Below, in pieces: positions 25,831-35,045 of a stretch of DNA of 64,000 nucleotides. This stretch comes from JBHGYD01 sp041920415 (GTDB taxonomy: Bacteria > Bacillota > Bacilli > Bacillales > Anoxybacillaceae): the NCBI GenBank assembly GCA_041920415.1, contig JBHGYD010000006.1, forward strand, positions 1 to 64,000, given 5' to 3'. The translations under genes were made by a program, and so were the position numbers. How positions within the stretch are numbered: the first letter of the stretch is position 1; every line of letters begins with the position of its first letter. The notes beneath the pieces were generated by a model. The model was not told the DNA's origin. It ran no database searches and saw nothing but the letters and a program-made list of their open reading frames with translations.

Positions 25831-26553
25831 TTATTTCGTTAAAAAAATCGGCTCGTTTTTTTGTGGGTCAATCGTATACGGAAGGGAGTAGGCAGGAACA
25901 AATAGTGAATCGTTTACTAATAGATCGCGAATATCATCCCCCGGCTTGTAAGAATGCTTCACTTTTTTTAGCGCTTCATATAAATCCATGCGGTAGTCAA
26001 CGTAAATGTCACCGTTATAGTCAATGATTAACGGTAAATTGTTCCCGGAAAAAGGGCTGACAACATAAGGTGGCTCTTTATACCCTAATTTTTTATAGTC
26101 TAATGTAAAAATTCCTTTCGCTAACATCTTTTTAAACGGAGGATAACCATGAGAATCACGATACATTTTTAAGCGCAAGTTTACATCGCGAATTTGCTCC
26201 GCCATGCGCAAATCAAGCAGTTTGACCGTCGGATTTTTCTCGACATCGATAAGAACATATTGAAAAATACCGCCGTTTTCAAACGCATTTCCTGGCGGTT
26301 CTTGCATATATCGTGGGATCAGTTTATTAAAATCAATCGGGTACTTTTGATAAATCGGTGTTTTCATATCACGCGTTTGAATCGGCAATAATCCTCCGTT
26401 TGCTTCGCGGTATTGATTGACGGCTGATTGCACCGAAGCAACTTGGTCTTGATACGGAATTTGGTTTTGTTTTAATCGTTCTTCTGGATATAAACAACCA
26501 GAAAGCAATAACATCATAAAGCTGGCAATCATAAGTCGAGAAGCAAGTTTCAT
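25831..26553 (-). CDS. yphF: YphF, lipoprotein of unknown function
   Basis: 240 aa. N-terminal signal peptide with lipobox LLSGC (Cys20), so probably membrane-anchored on the outer face. The rest is hydrophilic and unrecognised apart from similarity to B. subtilis YphF, with VQSAVNQYREANGGLLP typical of pilin-like or secreted domains. It lies just upstream of spoIVA as in B. subtilis, which hints at a sporulation-related role; that is inference from position. Confidence 0.82.
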   Translation of the reverse strand: MKLASRLMIASFMMLLLSGCLYPEERLKQNQIPYQDQVASVQSAVNQYREANGGLLPIQTRDMKTPIYQKYPIDFNKLIPRYMQEPPGNAFENGGIFQYVLIDVEKNPTVKLLDLRMAEQIRDVNLRLKMYRDSHGYPPFKKMLAKGIFTLDYKKLGYKEPPYVVSPFSGNNLPLIIDYNGDIYVDYRMDLYEALKKVKHSYKPGDDIRDLLVNDSLFVPAYSLPYTIDPQKNEPIFLTK

Positions 26554-26582
26554 TTCGATCCATCCCTTTTCACGCGTATCCG

Positions 26583-26786
26583 TTATTCTTGAGTAGGTCC
26601 GCTAAATACAACAAAAATAATGATGATGCCTGCTAAAATCATTAATACATAGGCAATCAAGGCTAAAACAAATTTAACAAATTTGTTTTTTGCTTTGTAA
26701 CGGCTAAAATAAATCGAAAACACTGAAATAAACATGAAGGCCATCGAAGTAAGCGCAATCCACATTTTCGCTAATCCTGGCGACAT
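26583..26786 (-). CDS. yphE: YphE, small membrane protein (DUF2768)
   Basis: 67 aa with two hydrophobic helices (about residues 7-27 and 38-62) separated by SRYKAKNKF. MSPGLAKMWIALTSMAFMF is typical of the DUF2768 family. ATG 26786 follows AAAAGGGGG. It sits between yphF and gpsA as in B. subtilis. Function unknown. Confidence 0.85.
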   Translation of the reverse strand: MSPGLAKMWIALTSMAFMFISVFSIYFSRYKAKNKFVKFVLALIAYVLMILAGIIIIFVVFSGPTQE

Positions 26787-26860
26787 CTTTTTTCCCCCTT
26801 TTTCGACAACTATTATACAATAAACATCCCGATTTTCACTACGTACACAATTGCAGGCGC

Positions 26861-26898
26861 AAAAAAACTGAAGTAAAGTGGGGCCTCTTTACTTCAGT
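26861..26898 (-). terminator. Terminator of gpsA
   Basis: 12-bp perfect stem (ACTGAAGTAAAG/CTTTACTTCAGT) followed by TTTTTT on the minus strand, about 100 nt beyond the gpsA stop. Confidence 0.88.
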
Positions 26899-27000
26899 AA
26901 GATGATACCCTTTGTCCGGCAGCTTAAGTCTATAATTGTTCGTAGTATTGTATGCATGGAAAAGGTTTGTTGCATCATCGAATGCCTATTTCGTAAGCTT

Positions 27001-28047
27001 TTATGCCAAATTACCATCTGGTTTTTCCAAAATATTCACTAAATCTTCCATCTCATGCGTTTTCACGCGTGACATGAGAGAATCAACGGCATCTTTCGGA
27101 TTTGTCCCGTTAAACAACACATCATAAAGTACTTCGGTAATCGGCATTTTGACATCGAGCTTTTTCGCGAGTTGATACGCTGCTTTTGTCGTTCTCACTC
27201 CTTCGACAACCATTCCCATACTGTCGAGCACTTCGTCGAGATTTTTCCCTTTTCCCAATAAATGTCCCGCTCGCCAATTTCGTGAATGAACGCTTGTACA
27301 TGTAACAATTAAATCCCCAATACCTGTTAATCCAGAAAACGTAAGCGGATTGGCTCCTAGTGCGCTTCCTAACCGGGCAATTTCCGCTAATCCTCTTGTA
27401 ATAAGAGCTGCTTTCGCATTATCTCCGTACCCTAATCCGTCGGTAATGCCCGCTGCTAGTGCGATAATGTTTTTTAAAGCCCCGCCAATTTCTACCCCTA
27501 TTAAATCCGGGTTCGTGTAAACGCGAAAGTAATGATGATTCATAAACAAGTCTTGAATGCGTTCCGCTGCCTTCATATTTTTTGATGACACCGTCACCGT
27601 CGTTGGATGGCGCAAGCTAACTTCCTCGGCATGGCTTGGTCCCGATAAGACGACAACGTCTTGTAAAAGCGAACCCATTTCTTCCTCAATAATTTCCGAA
27701 ATGCGCTTATGTGTATCCGGTTCAATTCCTTTACTGACCGTAACGATCGTAATCGGCTCTTTCAAGCATTCACGTACTTTTCGTAATACTTCGCGAATCG
27801 CTTTCGTTGGAACGGCCAACACAACCGTTTTTATGTTTTCTAACGCTTCACAAAGATCCGCATAACCAACAATTGCTTCAGGTAACTGAATTCCCGGCAA
27901 ATACTTTTCATTCGTTCGCTTCGTATTAATCTCCTCAATTTGCTCGGGGCGATGTCCCCAGAGACGAACCGCGTGTCCATTATCAGCAAGCACCATCGAC
28001 AACGCTGTTCCCCAGCTTCCTGCTCCTAACACCGCAACTTGTTCCAC
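27001..28047 (-). CDS. gpsA: NAD(P)-dependent glycerol-3-phosphate dehydrogenase
   Basis: 348 aa. It reduces dihydroxyacetone phosphate to sn-glycerol-3-phosphate for phospholipids. Rossmann motif VAVLGAGSWGTALSMVLADNG at the start, VSKGIEPDTHKRISEII, the conserved VLSGPSHAEEV, and EIGGALKNIIALAAGI with the catalytic Lys. I prefer GTG 28047, nine bases after AGGAAG. An ATG six codons upstream (28065) is open but has no ribosome site. Confidence 0.95.
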   Translation of the reverse strand: MEQVAVLGAGSWGTALSMVLADNGHAVRLWGHRPEQIEEINTKRTNEKYLPGIQLPEAIVGYADLCEALENIKTVVLAVPTKAIREVLRKVRECLKEPITIVTVSKGIEPDTHKRISEIIEEEMGSLLQDVVVLSGPSHAEEVSLRHPTTVTVSSKNMKAAERIQDLFMNHHYFRVYTNPDLIGVEIGGALKNIIALAAGITDGLGYGDNAKAALITRGLAEIARLGSALGANPLTFSGLTGIGDLIVTCTSVHSRNWRAGHLLGKGKNLDEVLDSMGMVVEGVRTTKAAYQLAKKLDVKMPITEVLYDVLFNGTNPKDAVDSLMSRVKTHEMEDLVNILEKPDGNLA

Positions 28048-28068
28048 CCTATACCACTTCCTCATTTT

Positions 28069-29379
28069 TTATTTTCTTGGACGTGCAATGAGTTTAATCG
28101 GGGTGCCTTCAAAACCGAACGCATCACGAATGCGATTTTCTAGAAAACGCTCGTATGAAAAGTGCATCAATTCTGGGTCATTGACAAATACAACAAATGT
28201 CGGCGGCTTCACAGCCACTTGCGTGACATAGTAAATTTTCAAGCGCTGACCGTTATGCGTCGGCGTCGGATTCATCGCAACGGCATCCATAATGACTTCG
28301 TTCAGCACGTTCGTTTGCACGCGCATCGCATGATTTTCGCTCACCGTTTGAATGAGCGGCAACAGCTTATGTAGGCGCTGCTTCGTTTTTGCCGATACGA
28401 ACACAATCGGTGCATAGTCGAGAAATTGAAAATGGTCGCGAATTTTCCGCTCAAACTCAATTAATGTTTTATCGTCTTTTTCGACGGCGTCCCATTTATT
28501 GACGACAATAATGACACCGCGTCCCGCTTCATGGGCGTATCCAGCAATTTTTTTATCTTGCTCAATAATTCCTTCTTCCGCGTTTAAGACAACAAGAACA
28601 ACATCGGAACGTTCAATCGCTTTTAACGCACGCAATACACTGTATTTTTCGGTACTTTCATAGATTTTTCCCCTTTTTCGCATTCCTGCGGTATCAATAA
28701 TGACATATTCTTGTCCTTCCCGCGTAAACGTCGTATCGACAGCATCTCGCGTCGTTCCAGCAATATCGCTCACGATGACGCGCTCTTCTCCTAAAATCGC
28801 ATTAACTAATGATGATTTGCCGACATTCGGACGACCAATTAGACAAAATTTAATAACGTCTTCTTCGTAGTCTTTTTGATCTCGTTTTGGAAAATGGCGA
28901 ACAACCGCATCTAATAAATCGCCAAGCCCCGTTCCATGCGACCCGGAAATCGGATACGGCTCACCAAAACCGAGCACATAAAAATCATAAATGAGATCAC
29001 GCATGTCTGGATTATCAATTTTATTAACGGCCAATACAACAGGCTTGTTGGAACGATGCAGGATTTTCGCTACTTCCTCATCCGCTGCCGTCACTCCATC
29101 GCGTCCATTCGTCATAAAAATAATAACATCCGCCTCATCAATGGCGATTTCCGCTTGTTGGCGTATTTGCACTAATAGCGGCTCATCTCCAATATCAATG
29201 CCGCCTGTATCAATAATGTGAAATTTGTGATTCAACCATTCTCCACTGCTGTATATTCGGTCGCGAGTGACCCCAGGTACATCTTCCACAATTGAAATAC
29301 GTTCGCCAGCAATTCGATTAAAAATCGTTGATTTTCCTACATTCGGACGACCAACAATCGCTACTACTGGATTTGCCAT
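28069..29379 (-). CDS. der: Ribosome biogenesis GTPase Der (EngA)
   Basis: 436 aa. Double-domain GTPase required for 50S subunit maturation. Two Walker-A motifs, both GRPNVGKS, head two G domains (about residues 9 and 182), each with its own DTAG/DTGG and NKxD motifs. A C-terminal KH-like domain ends RPRK. ATG 29379 follows AAAGGGTGATAC; the frame extends seven codons upstream. gpsA starts 21 nt after its stop. Confidence 0.97.
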   Translation of the reverse strand: MANPVVAIVGRPNVGKSTIFNRIAGERISIVEDVPGVTRDRIYSSGEWLNHKFHIIDTGGIDIGDEPLLVQIRQQAEIAIDEADVIIFMTNGRDGVTAADEEVAKILHRSNKPVVLAVNKIDNPDMRDLIYDFYVLGFGEPYPISGSHGTGLGDLLDAVVRHFPKRDQKDYEEDVIKFCLIGRPNVGKSSLVNAILGEERVIVSDIAGTTRDAVDTTFTREGQEYVIIDTAGMRKRGKIYESTEKYSVLRALKAIERSDVVLVVLNAEEGIIEQDKKIAGYAHEAGRGVIIVVNKWDAVEKDDKTLIEFERKIRDHFQFLDYAPIVFVSAKTKQRLHKLLPLIQTVSENHAMRVQTNVLNEVIMDAVAMNPTPTHNGQRLKIYYVTQVAVKPPTFVVFVNDPELMHFSYERFLENRIRDAFGFEGTPIKLIARPRK

Positions 29380-29416
29380 TGTATCACCCTTTCTTTTCAT
29401 ATTGCGGCGACTTCAT

Positions 29417-29444
29417 CAAAAAAGAATCCCTTCCATAAGAAGGG
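29417..29444 (-). terminator. Terminator between yphA and der
   Basis: 6-bp stem (CCCTTC/GAAGGG, 5-nt loop) followed by ATTCTTTTTT on the minus strand, upstream of der. It would end transcripts from yphA. Confidence 0.65.
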
Positions 29445-29634
29445 TACAACTGTTTTATTTTATCAAAAACGATGACCTACAACAATAGAAATAGCGATGA
29501 ACGCTTCACAATAAGAGGTCATTCATTGGTTATACCATCAAGAATCATTTCTAACATTCCAGCTGCGATACGAGCTAAACTAAAATATAAATACATGTAG
29601 ATAGCGATATGCAAAATTGGAAAAGTATATTCGT

Positions 29635-30234
29635 TTATGACTGCTTGATCCGCTTTATCTGCTTTTGCATTGTATCTACATATAACGGCAGCTGTTCCAG
29701 CAGCGACCAGACAAATATACACGTGCAAGAAATCATGAGCGCATCTAAAAACGAAAACGAGCCGATCACATAAGGGAACGAAAAGCGCTTTAAAACGAAC
29801 GCATATAAAATATCACCTTGACAGCTTCCGATGATAACAGATAATAGTCTAGAAACGACGTCATGATAAAACATGAGGCATACAAACATAAGAATCATGG
29901 CGAGCATCCACGTTTCATCCATCCACACCCAAACCGGATCAACCAGGGCTAATAAGTGGAAGGAAACATACGCTAATGTCACCGTTATCGTCGCCATAAA
30001 CATATACACCAACTTCCAACCGGTCTTCTTTGCGACAAAATAGTAAGCAAAAAAGAGAATAAACAAAAAAGAAAACGTCACAGAAAAAAGACCAATTGTT
30101 ACGTTATAAGCGGAAAGAATGATCGTAATGAGCACAGATGCCGCTAATACTGTGCGCTTTTTCGTTTTTTTCATAAAAAACGTAGCGAATATCCAACAAA
30201 CCCACGAACACCAATAAAAATAAACTCCTTCCAC
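29635..30234 (-). CDS. yphA: YphA, multi-pass membrane protein
   Basis: 199 aa with about six hydrophobic helices. It begins MEGVYFYWCSWVCWIFATFFMKK, close to B. subtilis YphA, with the same length and place upstream of der. No catalytic motif is visible and the function is unknown. The 190 nt between its stop and the terminator hold a short open frame that I do not accept as a gene. Confidence 0.82.
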   Translation of the reverse strand: MEGVYFYWCSWVCWIFATFFMKKTKKRTVLAASVLITIILSAYNVTIGLFSVTFSFLFILFFAYYFVAKKTGWKLVYMFMATITVTLAYVSFHLLALVDPVWVWMDETWMLAMILMFVCLMFYHDVVSRLLSVIIGSCQGDILYAFVLKRFSFPYVIGSFSFLDALMISCTCIFVWSLLEQLPLYVDTMQKQIKRIKQS

Positions 30235-30351
30235 ATCCTCTACCTCCTACTATTCCCATTATTTCATTTTTTGCGAATTTTAATCGGTGCATAAGAAAAA
30301 CAAAAAACAGCCATAGTAGAAACGAAAAAGTAAGAAAGGAGTATGATCGAT

Positions 30352-30486
30352 ATGGGGAAAGACCGTCAAGAAAAAAAGTTAAAACAATCACACCGCGTCG
30401 AATCCGACCGTGATCAATCACTCGAACACAAAGGAGCAACAAGACTCGAAGATCCAGACGCGGCAAGAGAACGAAACAAGCACTAA
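30352..30486 (+). CDS. ypzI: YpzI family small protein
   Basis: 44 aa: it begins MGKDRQEKKLKQSHRVESDR and ends ARERNKH, and is highly charged with no membrane segment. It matches what I recall of the small B. subtilis protein YpzI (MGKDRQEKKLK...), in the same neighbourhood. ATG 30352 is ten bases after AAAGGAG. It is divergent from yphA. A stem-loop repeat begins exactly at its stop codon. Function unknown. Confidence 0.8.
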   Translation: MGKDRQEKKLKQSHRVESDRDQSLEHKGATRLEDPDAARERNKH

Positions 30487-30570
30487 GAAAAACGAAGGCG
30501 GTTCAAATTCGCCTAAAAGCTGCCCACGTCCTGTGGGCAACGGCGAAATGTCGCCATCCTGGCTCCCCCG
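30485..30570 (+). repeat. Stem-loop repeat module after ypzI
   Basis: It begins AAGAAAAACGAAGGCGG, overlapping the last two bases of the ypzI stop. The 54 bases 30508-30561 are identical to the complement of 59873-59926. They fold as nested hairpins: TTCGCC with GGCGAA outside, TGCCCAC with GTGGGCA (5-nt loop) inside. There is no long T-tract. Confidence 0.8.
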
Positions 30571-30833
30571 ATACGCGCTGAATACAGGGCTGACCCAAAA
30601 AGAATGGGGCAGCTCTGTTTACTACTTATACATACCAACACACTATTATATTGTGTTGATTTAAAGATCATCTTTTTGAGCTTCTCACTTTTCAAACACT
30701 CTAAAGTTCGTTTTTTCTTAGACATAAGATTCCCCACTTGATGGGCTTATATCGTCAGAAAAAAAGATTATTTCATTTTAAAAATGGAAAAGATAAAGGT
30801 TAGAACGTTTACTGTTAGAAAGAAGGGAATCAT
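30571..30833. other. Intergenic region before the ger operon
   Basis: No gene is visible. It holds an imperfect 11-bp hairpin (AGGGCTGACCC near 30589 with GGGGCAGCTCT ending about 30617), reminiscent of an insertion-sequence end, and a 7-bp hairpin (CAACACA/TGTGTTG, 30636-30658). The ger promoter should lie here. CATTTTA near 30774 fits a SigG -10, but I find no matching -35. Confidence 0.4.
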
Positions 30834-32450
30834 ATGCTTTTTTTTAAGAAAGCAAGAAAAAAAAAACAAATAGTTAAAAACCAACAAGAGCAAAAACAAC
30901 AGAACCAAAATCAGCAACAGAACGTTCTTTCTACCGACTTAAATCAAAATCTACAAGAACTGCAAAATATCTATCAAAATTGTATGGATGTCGTTTTTCG
31001 CCAATTTCAAATTGGTGGAAAAACAAAAGCGGCTCTTATCTATATCGACGGTTTAGCTAACATCGAAGAAATCGATGCGAGCGTACTCACCCCTTTGATG
31101 GAGGAGAATAATCCCAAAGAAAATACGGATCAGCTTCTTCATGCCAGTCATATACTAGAACAAAAATTGACCGTTTCGAAGGTAAAGAAAGTACAAACGA
31201 TGACAGAGTGCATTGAACATATCTCTAGTGGAAACCCGGTCTTGCTTATCGATCAACAAAGCGAAGGATTCTCTTTAGGTTTGTCAAATTGGGAAAAACG
31301 TTCCATCGAAGAACCGACGGGAGAATCCGTGATAAGGGGACCGCGGGAGGGATTTACCGAATCATTAGGGACTAACCTTTCTTTATTGCGCAGAAAAATA
31401 AGAAGCCCGCAGCTAAAAACAAAATCAATGAAAATTGGGGAGTACACCCAGACCGAAGTAGTCATCTCTTATATTGAAGGAATTGCCGAGCAAACGTTAA
31501 TCCAAGAAGTAGAAAACCGGCTTAACCGGATCAAGATAGACGGCATTTTGGAAACGAGCTACATTGAAGAGTTCATTGAGGACAACCCTTATTCCCCGTT
31601 TCCTCAAGTCTTGAATACCGAACGGCCTGATGTTGTGGCGGCAAACCTGCTTGAAGGACGAGTAGCGATTCTTCAAGACGGCACTCCTTTCGCTATAATT
31701 GTACCGGTTTCTTTTTATTCATTGCTGCAATCAGTTGAAGACTACTACCAACGATCTTTAATCAGCACGGTAACCCGTTGGTTGCGCTACATATTTCTCT
31801 TGATATCTCTTTTACTGCCTTCGTTGTATGTAGCGATCCTTACCTTTCATCAGGAAATGATTCCTACTACACTTTTAATAAGCGTAGCTGCTTCCCGGGA
31901 GATGATTCCCTTTCCGGCACTGGTTGAAACGTTACTCATGGAAGTGGTATTTGAAGCCCTGCGTGAAGCGGGATTGAGGCTTCCTAAACAAGCAGGTGCT
32001 GCAGTTAGCATCGTTGGTGCGCTGGTGATTGGGCAAGCTGCGATCCAAGCAGGGCTTGCTTCTTCTCCTCTGATCATGGTCGTCTCATTAACAGGGATTG
32101 CTTCTTTTACCGTTCCCCGCTATACGGCTGGAGTCGCATTAAGGATGCTGCGCTTTCCGATGGTCTTATTGGCAGGGACGTTAGGGCTTCTCGGAATTAT
32201 GCTCGGGCTGCTCATGATTCTTACTCATATGGCGGCGCTTCGTTCTTTCGGCGTTCCTTATTTATCTCCTATGGCTCCAATGCAAGGGAGAGAAATAAAA
32301 GACGTATTGATACGCGCGCCTTTATGGAAGCTCAATACGCGCCCTCATTTAACGGGAGCCAATAATAATATTCAACGGAAAGATCCGAATCAGAAACCGA
32401 GTCCTGATTACGGAGATGACAAGACGAGTAAAGACCAAGGAGGATCATGA
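30834..32450 (+). CDS. Spore germination protein, GerA family A subunit
   Basis: 538 aa, A subunit of a GerA-type nutrient receptor in the spore inner membrane. There is a charged Gln/Asn-rich N-terminus (residues 10-40), a large soluble region, then about five membrane helices from roughly residue 310. Family signatures: YIEGIAEQTLIQEVENRL, NPYSPFPQ...TERPDVVAANLLEGRVA, GTPFAIIVP, and the membrane motif REMIPFPALVETLLMEVVFEALREAGLRLPK (shown with its conserved PFP). ATG follows AAGGGAATC. First gene of a four-gene operon; it overlaps the B subunit gene. The nutrient it senses cannot be read from the sequence. Confidence 0.93.
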   Translation: MLFFKKARKKKQIVKNQQEQKQQNQNQQQNVLSTDLNQNLQELQNIYQNCMDVVFRQFQIGGKTKAALIYIDGLANIEEIDASVLTPLMEENNPKENTDQLLHASHILEQKLTVSKVKKVQTMTECIEHISSGNPVLLIDQQSEGFSLGLSNWEKRSIEEPTGESVIRGPREGFTESLGTNLSLLRRKIRSPQLKTKSMKIGEYTQTEVVISYIEGIAEQTLIQEVENRLNRIKIDGILETSYIEEFIEDNPYSPFPQVLNTERPDVVAANLLEGRVAILQDGTPFAIIVPVSFYSLLQSVEDYYQRSLISTVTRWLRYIFLLISLLLPSLYVAILTFHQEMIPTTLLISVAASREMIPFPALVETLLMEVVFEALREAGLRLPKQAGAAVSIVGALVIGQAAIQAGLASSPLIMVVSLTGIASFTVPRYTAGVALRMLRFPMVLLAGTLGLLGIMLGLLMILTHMAALRSFGVPYLSPMAPMQGREIKDVLIRAPLWKLNTRPHLTGANNNIQRKDPNQKPSPDYGDDKTSKDQGGS

Positions 32451-32452
32451 TC

Positions 32453-33562
32453 ATGATCGAGAAAGGAAAAATATCTGCCGCACAAATGGGGATGATGATG
32501 TATCCTACGATTATCGCAACAGCCATTCTCTTAGTCCCTGCAATCACCGCCCGGCACGCAAAGCAGGATATGTGGCTCTCTCCTCTTTGGGCTTCTCTCA
32601 TCGGTTTTTTGACGGTTCATATTGCCGTTCGGTTACATCAGCTTTATCCAAAAAAAACCATCATCGAGTACAGCGAAGATATTCTTGGCAAGTTTCTGGG
32701 GAAAGTGATTGGGTTGATCTTTTTATTTTACTATTTGCATGCAACCGGAATTATTATCCGAGAGTATGGCGAATTTGTTGTAGGTAACTTTCTTGTTCAT
32801 ACTCCATTAGTCTTTGTAATGGGAAGTATGATTCTAGTGTGCTCCTTTGCCGTTCGCAGTGGTGTGGAAGTGATAGCCAGACTTGCGGAAATGATTATAC
32901 CTGTTGTGATCATTCTGATATTTATCAATATTATCCTTTTGATTCCAGATATGGAAGTAAAGAATATGTTTCCTATCATGGAAAAGGGAATAATGCCCTC
33001 ACTCATGGGTGCGGTGATCCCGCAAGGTTGGTTTACTGAATTCCTCCTCATCGCTTTTCTGCTTCCTTACGTAGCCGATCGCAACAAAGCAAAAAAGTGG
33101 GGTATGATCTCGGTCAGCGCCGTCATGTTGACCTTATCTCTTATCAACATTACCGTCCTTTTCGTCCTAGGAGGAATCACATCCCGTTTTCTCTATCCGG
33201 CGATAAGCGCCGTCCGTTACATTAGTATCGCGGATTTTCTAGAACACATTGAAGCCATCGTAATGGCCCTTTGGGTAGCAGGGGTTTTTTTAAAGATTGC
33301 TGTCTTTTATTACGCTTTAGTGTTGGGAACGGCTCAATGGATGAATTTGTCAGATTATCGTCTGATCGTTTTTCCGATGGGATTTTTATTGCTGTTATTT
33401 GCCGTCTGGTCGGCGCCGAATTTAATGGAATTGACCCATTTTCTAGGAAGTTCTTCTCCGTTTTACCGGATTTCGATTCAAGTAGGAATTCCTCTTATTC
33501 TGCTATTCATCGCAAAATGGCGCAGAAGAACCAACAACCAAAAGTTAACACAACAAGGATAA
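32453..33562 (+). CDS. Spore germination protein, GerA family B subunit (permease-like)
   Basis: About 369 aa, ten or so membrane helices. Member of the APC-related spore permease family and the likely nutrient-binding subunit of the receptor. It begins MIEKGKISAAQMGMMMYPTI, typical of GerB proteins. GGAGG precedes two close ATG codons (32447 and 32453); I prefer the second, nine bases away. The first overlaps the A-subunit stop (ATGA). Either way translation is coupled. Confidence 0.92.
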   Translation: MIEKGKISAAQMGMMMYPTIIATAILLVPAITARHAKQDMWLSPLWASLIGFLTVHIAVRLHQLYPKKTIIEYSEDILGKFLGKVIGLIFLFYYLHATGIIIREYGEFVVGNFLVHTPLVFVMGSMILVCSFAVRSGVEVIARLAEMIIPVVIILIFINIILLIPDMEVKNMFPIMEKGIMPSLMGAVIPQGWFTEFLLIAFLLPYVADRNKAKKWGMISVSAVMLTLSLINITVLFVLGGITSRFLYPAISAVRYISIADFLEHIEAIVMALWVAGVFLKIAVFYYALVLGTAQWMNLSDYRLIVFPMGFLLLLFAVWSAPNLMELTHFLGSSSPFYRISIQVGIPLILLFIAKWRRRTNNQKLTQQG

Positions 33563-33603
33563 GGACAGCAACGAAACAAGGGGTAAAAAGGAGATAAACA
33601 AGG

Positions 33604-34797
33604 ATGAGCATCTTACAAAAAACAGCAAAAATTCTTTTCATTTGCGTTCATCTTATTTTGCTAAGCGGCTGTTGGGACCGAACGGAAGTAAACGATTTAA
33701 TGCTAATCGTAGGATTAGGAATTGATCAAACAAAAGATGGAAAAATCATGCTTACAGTGGAACTAATCGTCCCTCAAGCAGTCGGTGGAGGTCAGATGAT
33801 GGGTGGTGGCGGCGGCGGGGGCGGGGGGCAAACGATAGTAAAATCGGGAACGGGTACTACCGTGGCTGACGCGATCTCGAACCTGCAAGAAAAAATTTCT
33901 CGCCGTGTCTTCTGGGGGCACACGAAGGCAATTGTGTTCGGAGAGAGAGCAGCAAAAGCAGGGATTCGCCAACATCTCGACTTTCTGAGCCGCAATCCGC
34001 AAATTCGCCTTCGTTCCAATCTATTAGTAAGTAAAGGAACCGCGAAAAGTGTGCTCGAATTACTACCGCCGATCGAACAAAGCTCATCAGAAGTGCTGCG
34101 GGAATTGTCAGAATCGCAACTTTTATTGAATGTAACGATAAAAGACGCTCTGCAAATGCTAAGCGGCGATACCGGTGCGGTAGCTCTTCCTATGGTGAAG
34201 ATCTTGCCTCCGGAAAAAGGGAAAAAAGATCTACAAACCATTGCGTTTATTCAACGCACCGCCATTTTTAAGAAGGATAAAATGATCGGGGATATTGATG
34301 ATCAGTTGACTCGGGGTGTACTTTGGCTCAGAAATGAGATTAAACGAGCAAATATTACGGTTACGCTTAAAGGAGAAAAAGGAAATATCACGGCCACGAT
34401 GTTAAGGGCGCATACAGAATTCATCCCCAAATACGAGAAAGGCAAATGGAAGATGATCGTGAAAGCGACTGCGGACGACGATATTATACTAAACGGAACG
34501 AAACTGAACTTGCTAAACCCTAAGTATACAAAAATGATCGAAAAAGAATTGGAAAATGAGACGAATGAGCGCATGAAAGCCGCATTGAAAAAAGTACAAA
34601 AAGAGATGAAAGCTGATATTTTTGGCTTTGCAGACATGTTCCACCGAAAATATCCAAGAGAATGGAATCAGGTAAAAAATCGTTGGGATGAAGTCTTCCC
34701 TACCGTTGAAGTGATCATGAAGACGAAAGCATACGTCCGCAGACCGGGAATAAACACCGCTCCGCAAGGATTGCCTGAGGATGAGGTGAAACAATAA
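33604..34797 (+). CDS. Spore germination protein, GerA family C subunit (lipoprotein)
   Basis: 397 aa. Signal peptide ending in lipobox LLSGC (Cys23) followed by WDRTEVND, the standard start of mature GerC lipoproteins; anchored outside the spore inner membrane. ISRRVFWGHTKAIVFGERAAKAGI and LDFLSRNPQIRLRSNLLVSKG are family motifs. Unusual: nine consecutive glycines (33802-33828) after QMM, coded by a very G-rich run, just after the first beta strands. ATG follows AGGAG. Confidence 0.93.
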   Translation: MSILQKTAKILFICVHLILLSGCWDRTEVNDLMLIVGLGIDQTKDGKIMLTVELIVPQAVGGGQMMGGGGGGGGGQTIVKSGTGTTVADAISNLQEKISRRVFWGHTKAIVFGERAAKAGIRQHLDFLSRNPQIRLRSNLLVSKGTAKSVLELLPPIEQSSSEVLRELSESQLLLNVTIKDALQMLSGDTGAVALPMVKILPPEKGKKDLQTIAFIQRTAIFKKDKMIGDIDDQLTRGVLWLRNEIKRANITVTLKGEKGNITATMLRAHTEFIPKYEKGKWKMIVKATADDDIILNGTKLNLLNPKYTKMIEKELENETNERMKAALKKVQKEMKADIFGFADMFHRKYPREWNQVKNRWDEVFPTVEVIMKTKAYVRRPGINTAPQGLPEDEVKQ

Positions 34798-35024
34798 TGA
34801 AAGCTGGTTTTATACTAGGTACTTTTGTTCTCGTTGTGCTCATCTTTCTATACGAATGGCCGCGAATCAATCGAACACAGAAAAAAGAAAAAGTGGTTTT
34901 TATTGTACTGCTAAGCCTGGGAACGATTCTTGCGATTGTGTTAATATGGAACCCCGATCTTCCGGGGCCGACGCAGATGATCGATTACATTTATAAACCT
35001 CTCGGACGAATGCTTGAAAAATAA
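34797..35024 (+). CDS. Small two-helix membrane protein of the ger operon (D-subunit type)
   Basis: 75 aa with two hydrophobic helices (about residues 4-18 and 31-50) and a short C-terminal tail LPGPTQMIDYIYKPLGRMLEK. Its start shares one base with the C-subunit stop (TAATG), with GAGGTG upstream. Small two-helix D proteins accompany some GerA-type receptors (for example GerKD) and tune their activity. The assignment rests on size, topology and operon position. Confidence 0.7.
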   Translation: MKAGFILGTFVLVVLIFLYEWPRINRTQKKEKVVFIVLLSLGTILAIVLIWNPDLPGPTQMIDYIYKPLGRMLEK

Positions 35025-35045
35025 AGGAAAGTTTCTTATTCTGCC

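Noticed and set aside
29519..29728. 69-codon frame downstream of yphA with a hydrophobic C-terminal half
   Set aside because: Most of it overlaps yphA in another frame, and the non-overlapping part has no start codon with a ribosome site.
30770..30785. CATTTTA as a SigG -10 for the ger operon
   Set aside because: No acceptable SigG -35 (GHATR) stands 17-18 nt upstream; the A/T-rich sequence makes such hits common.
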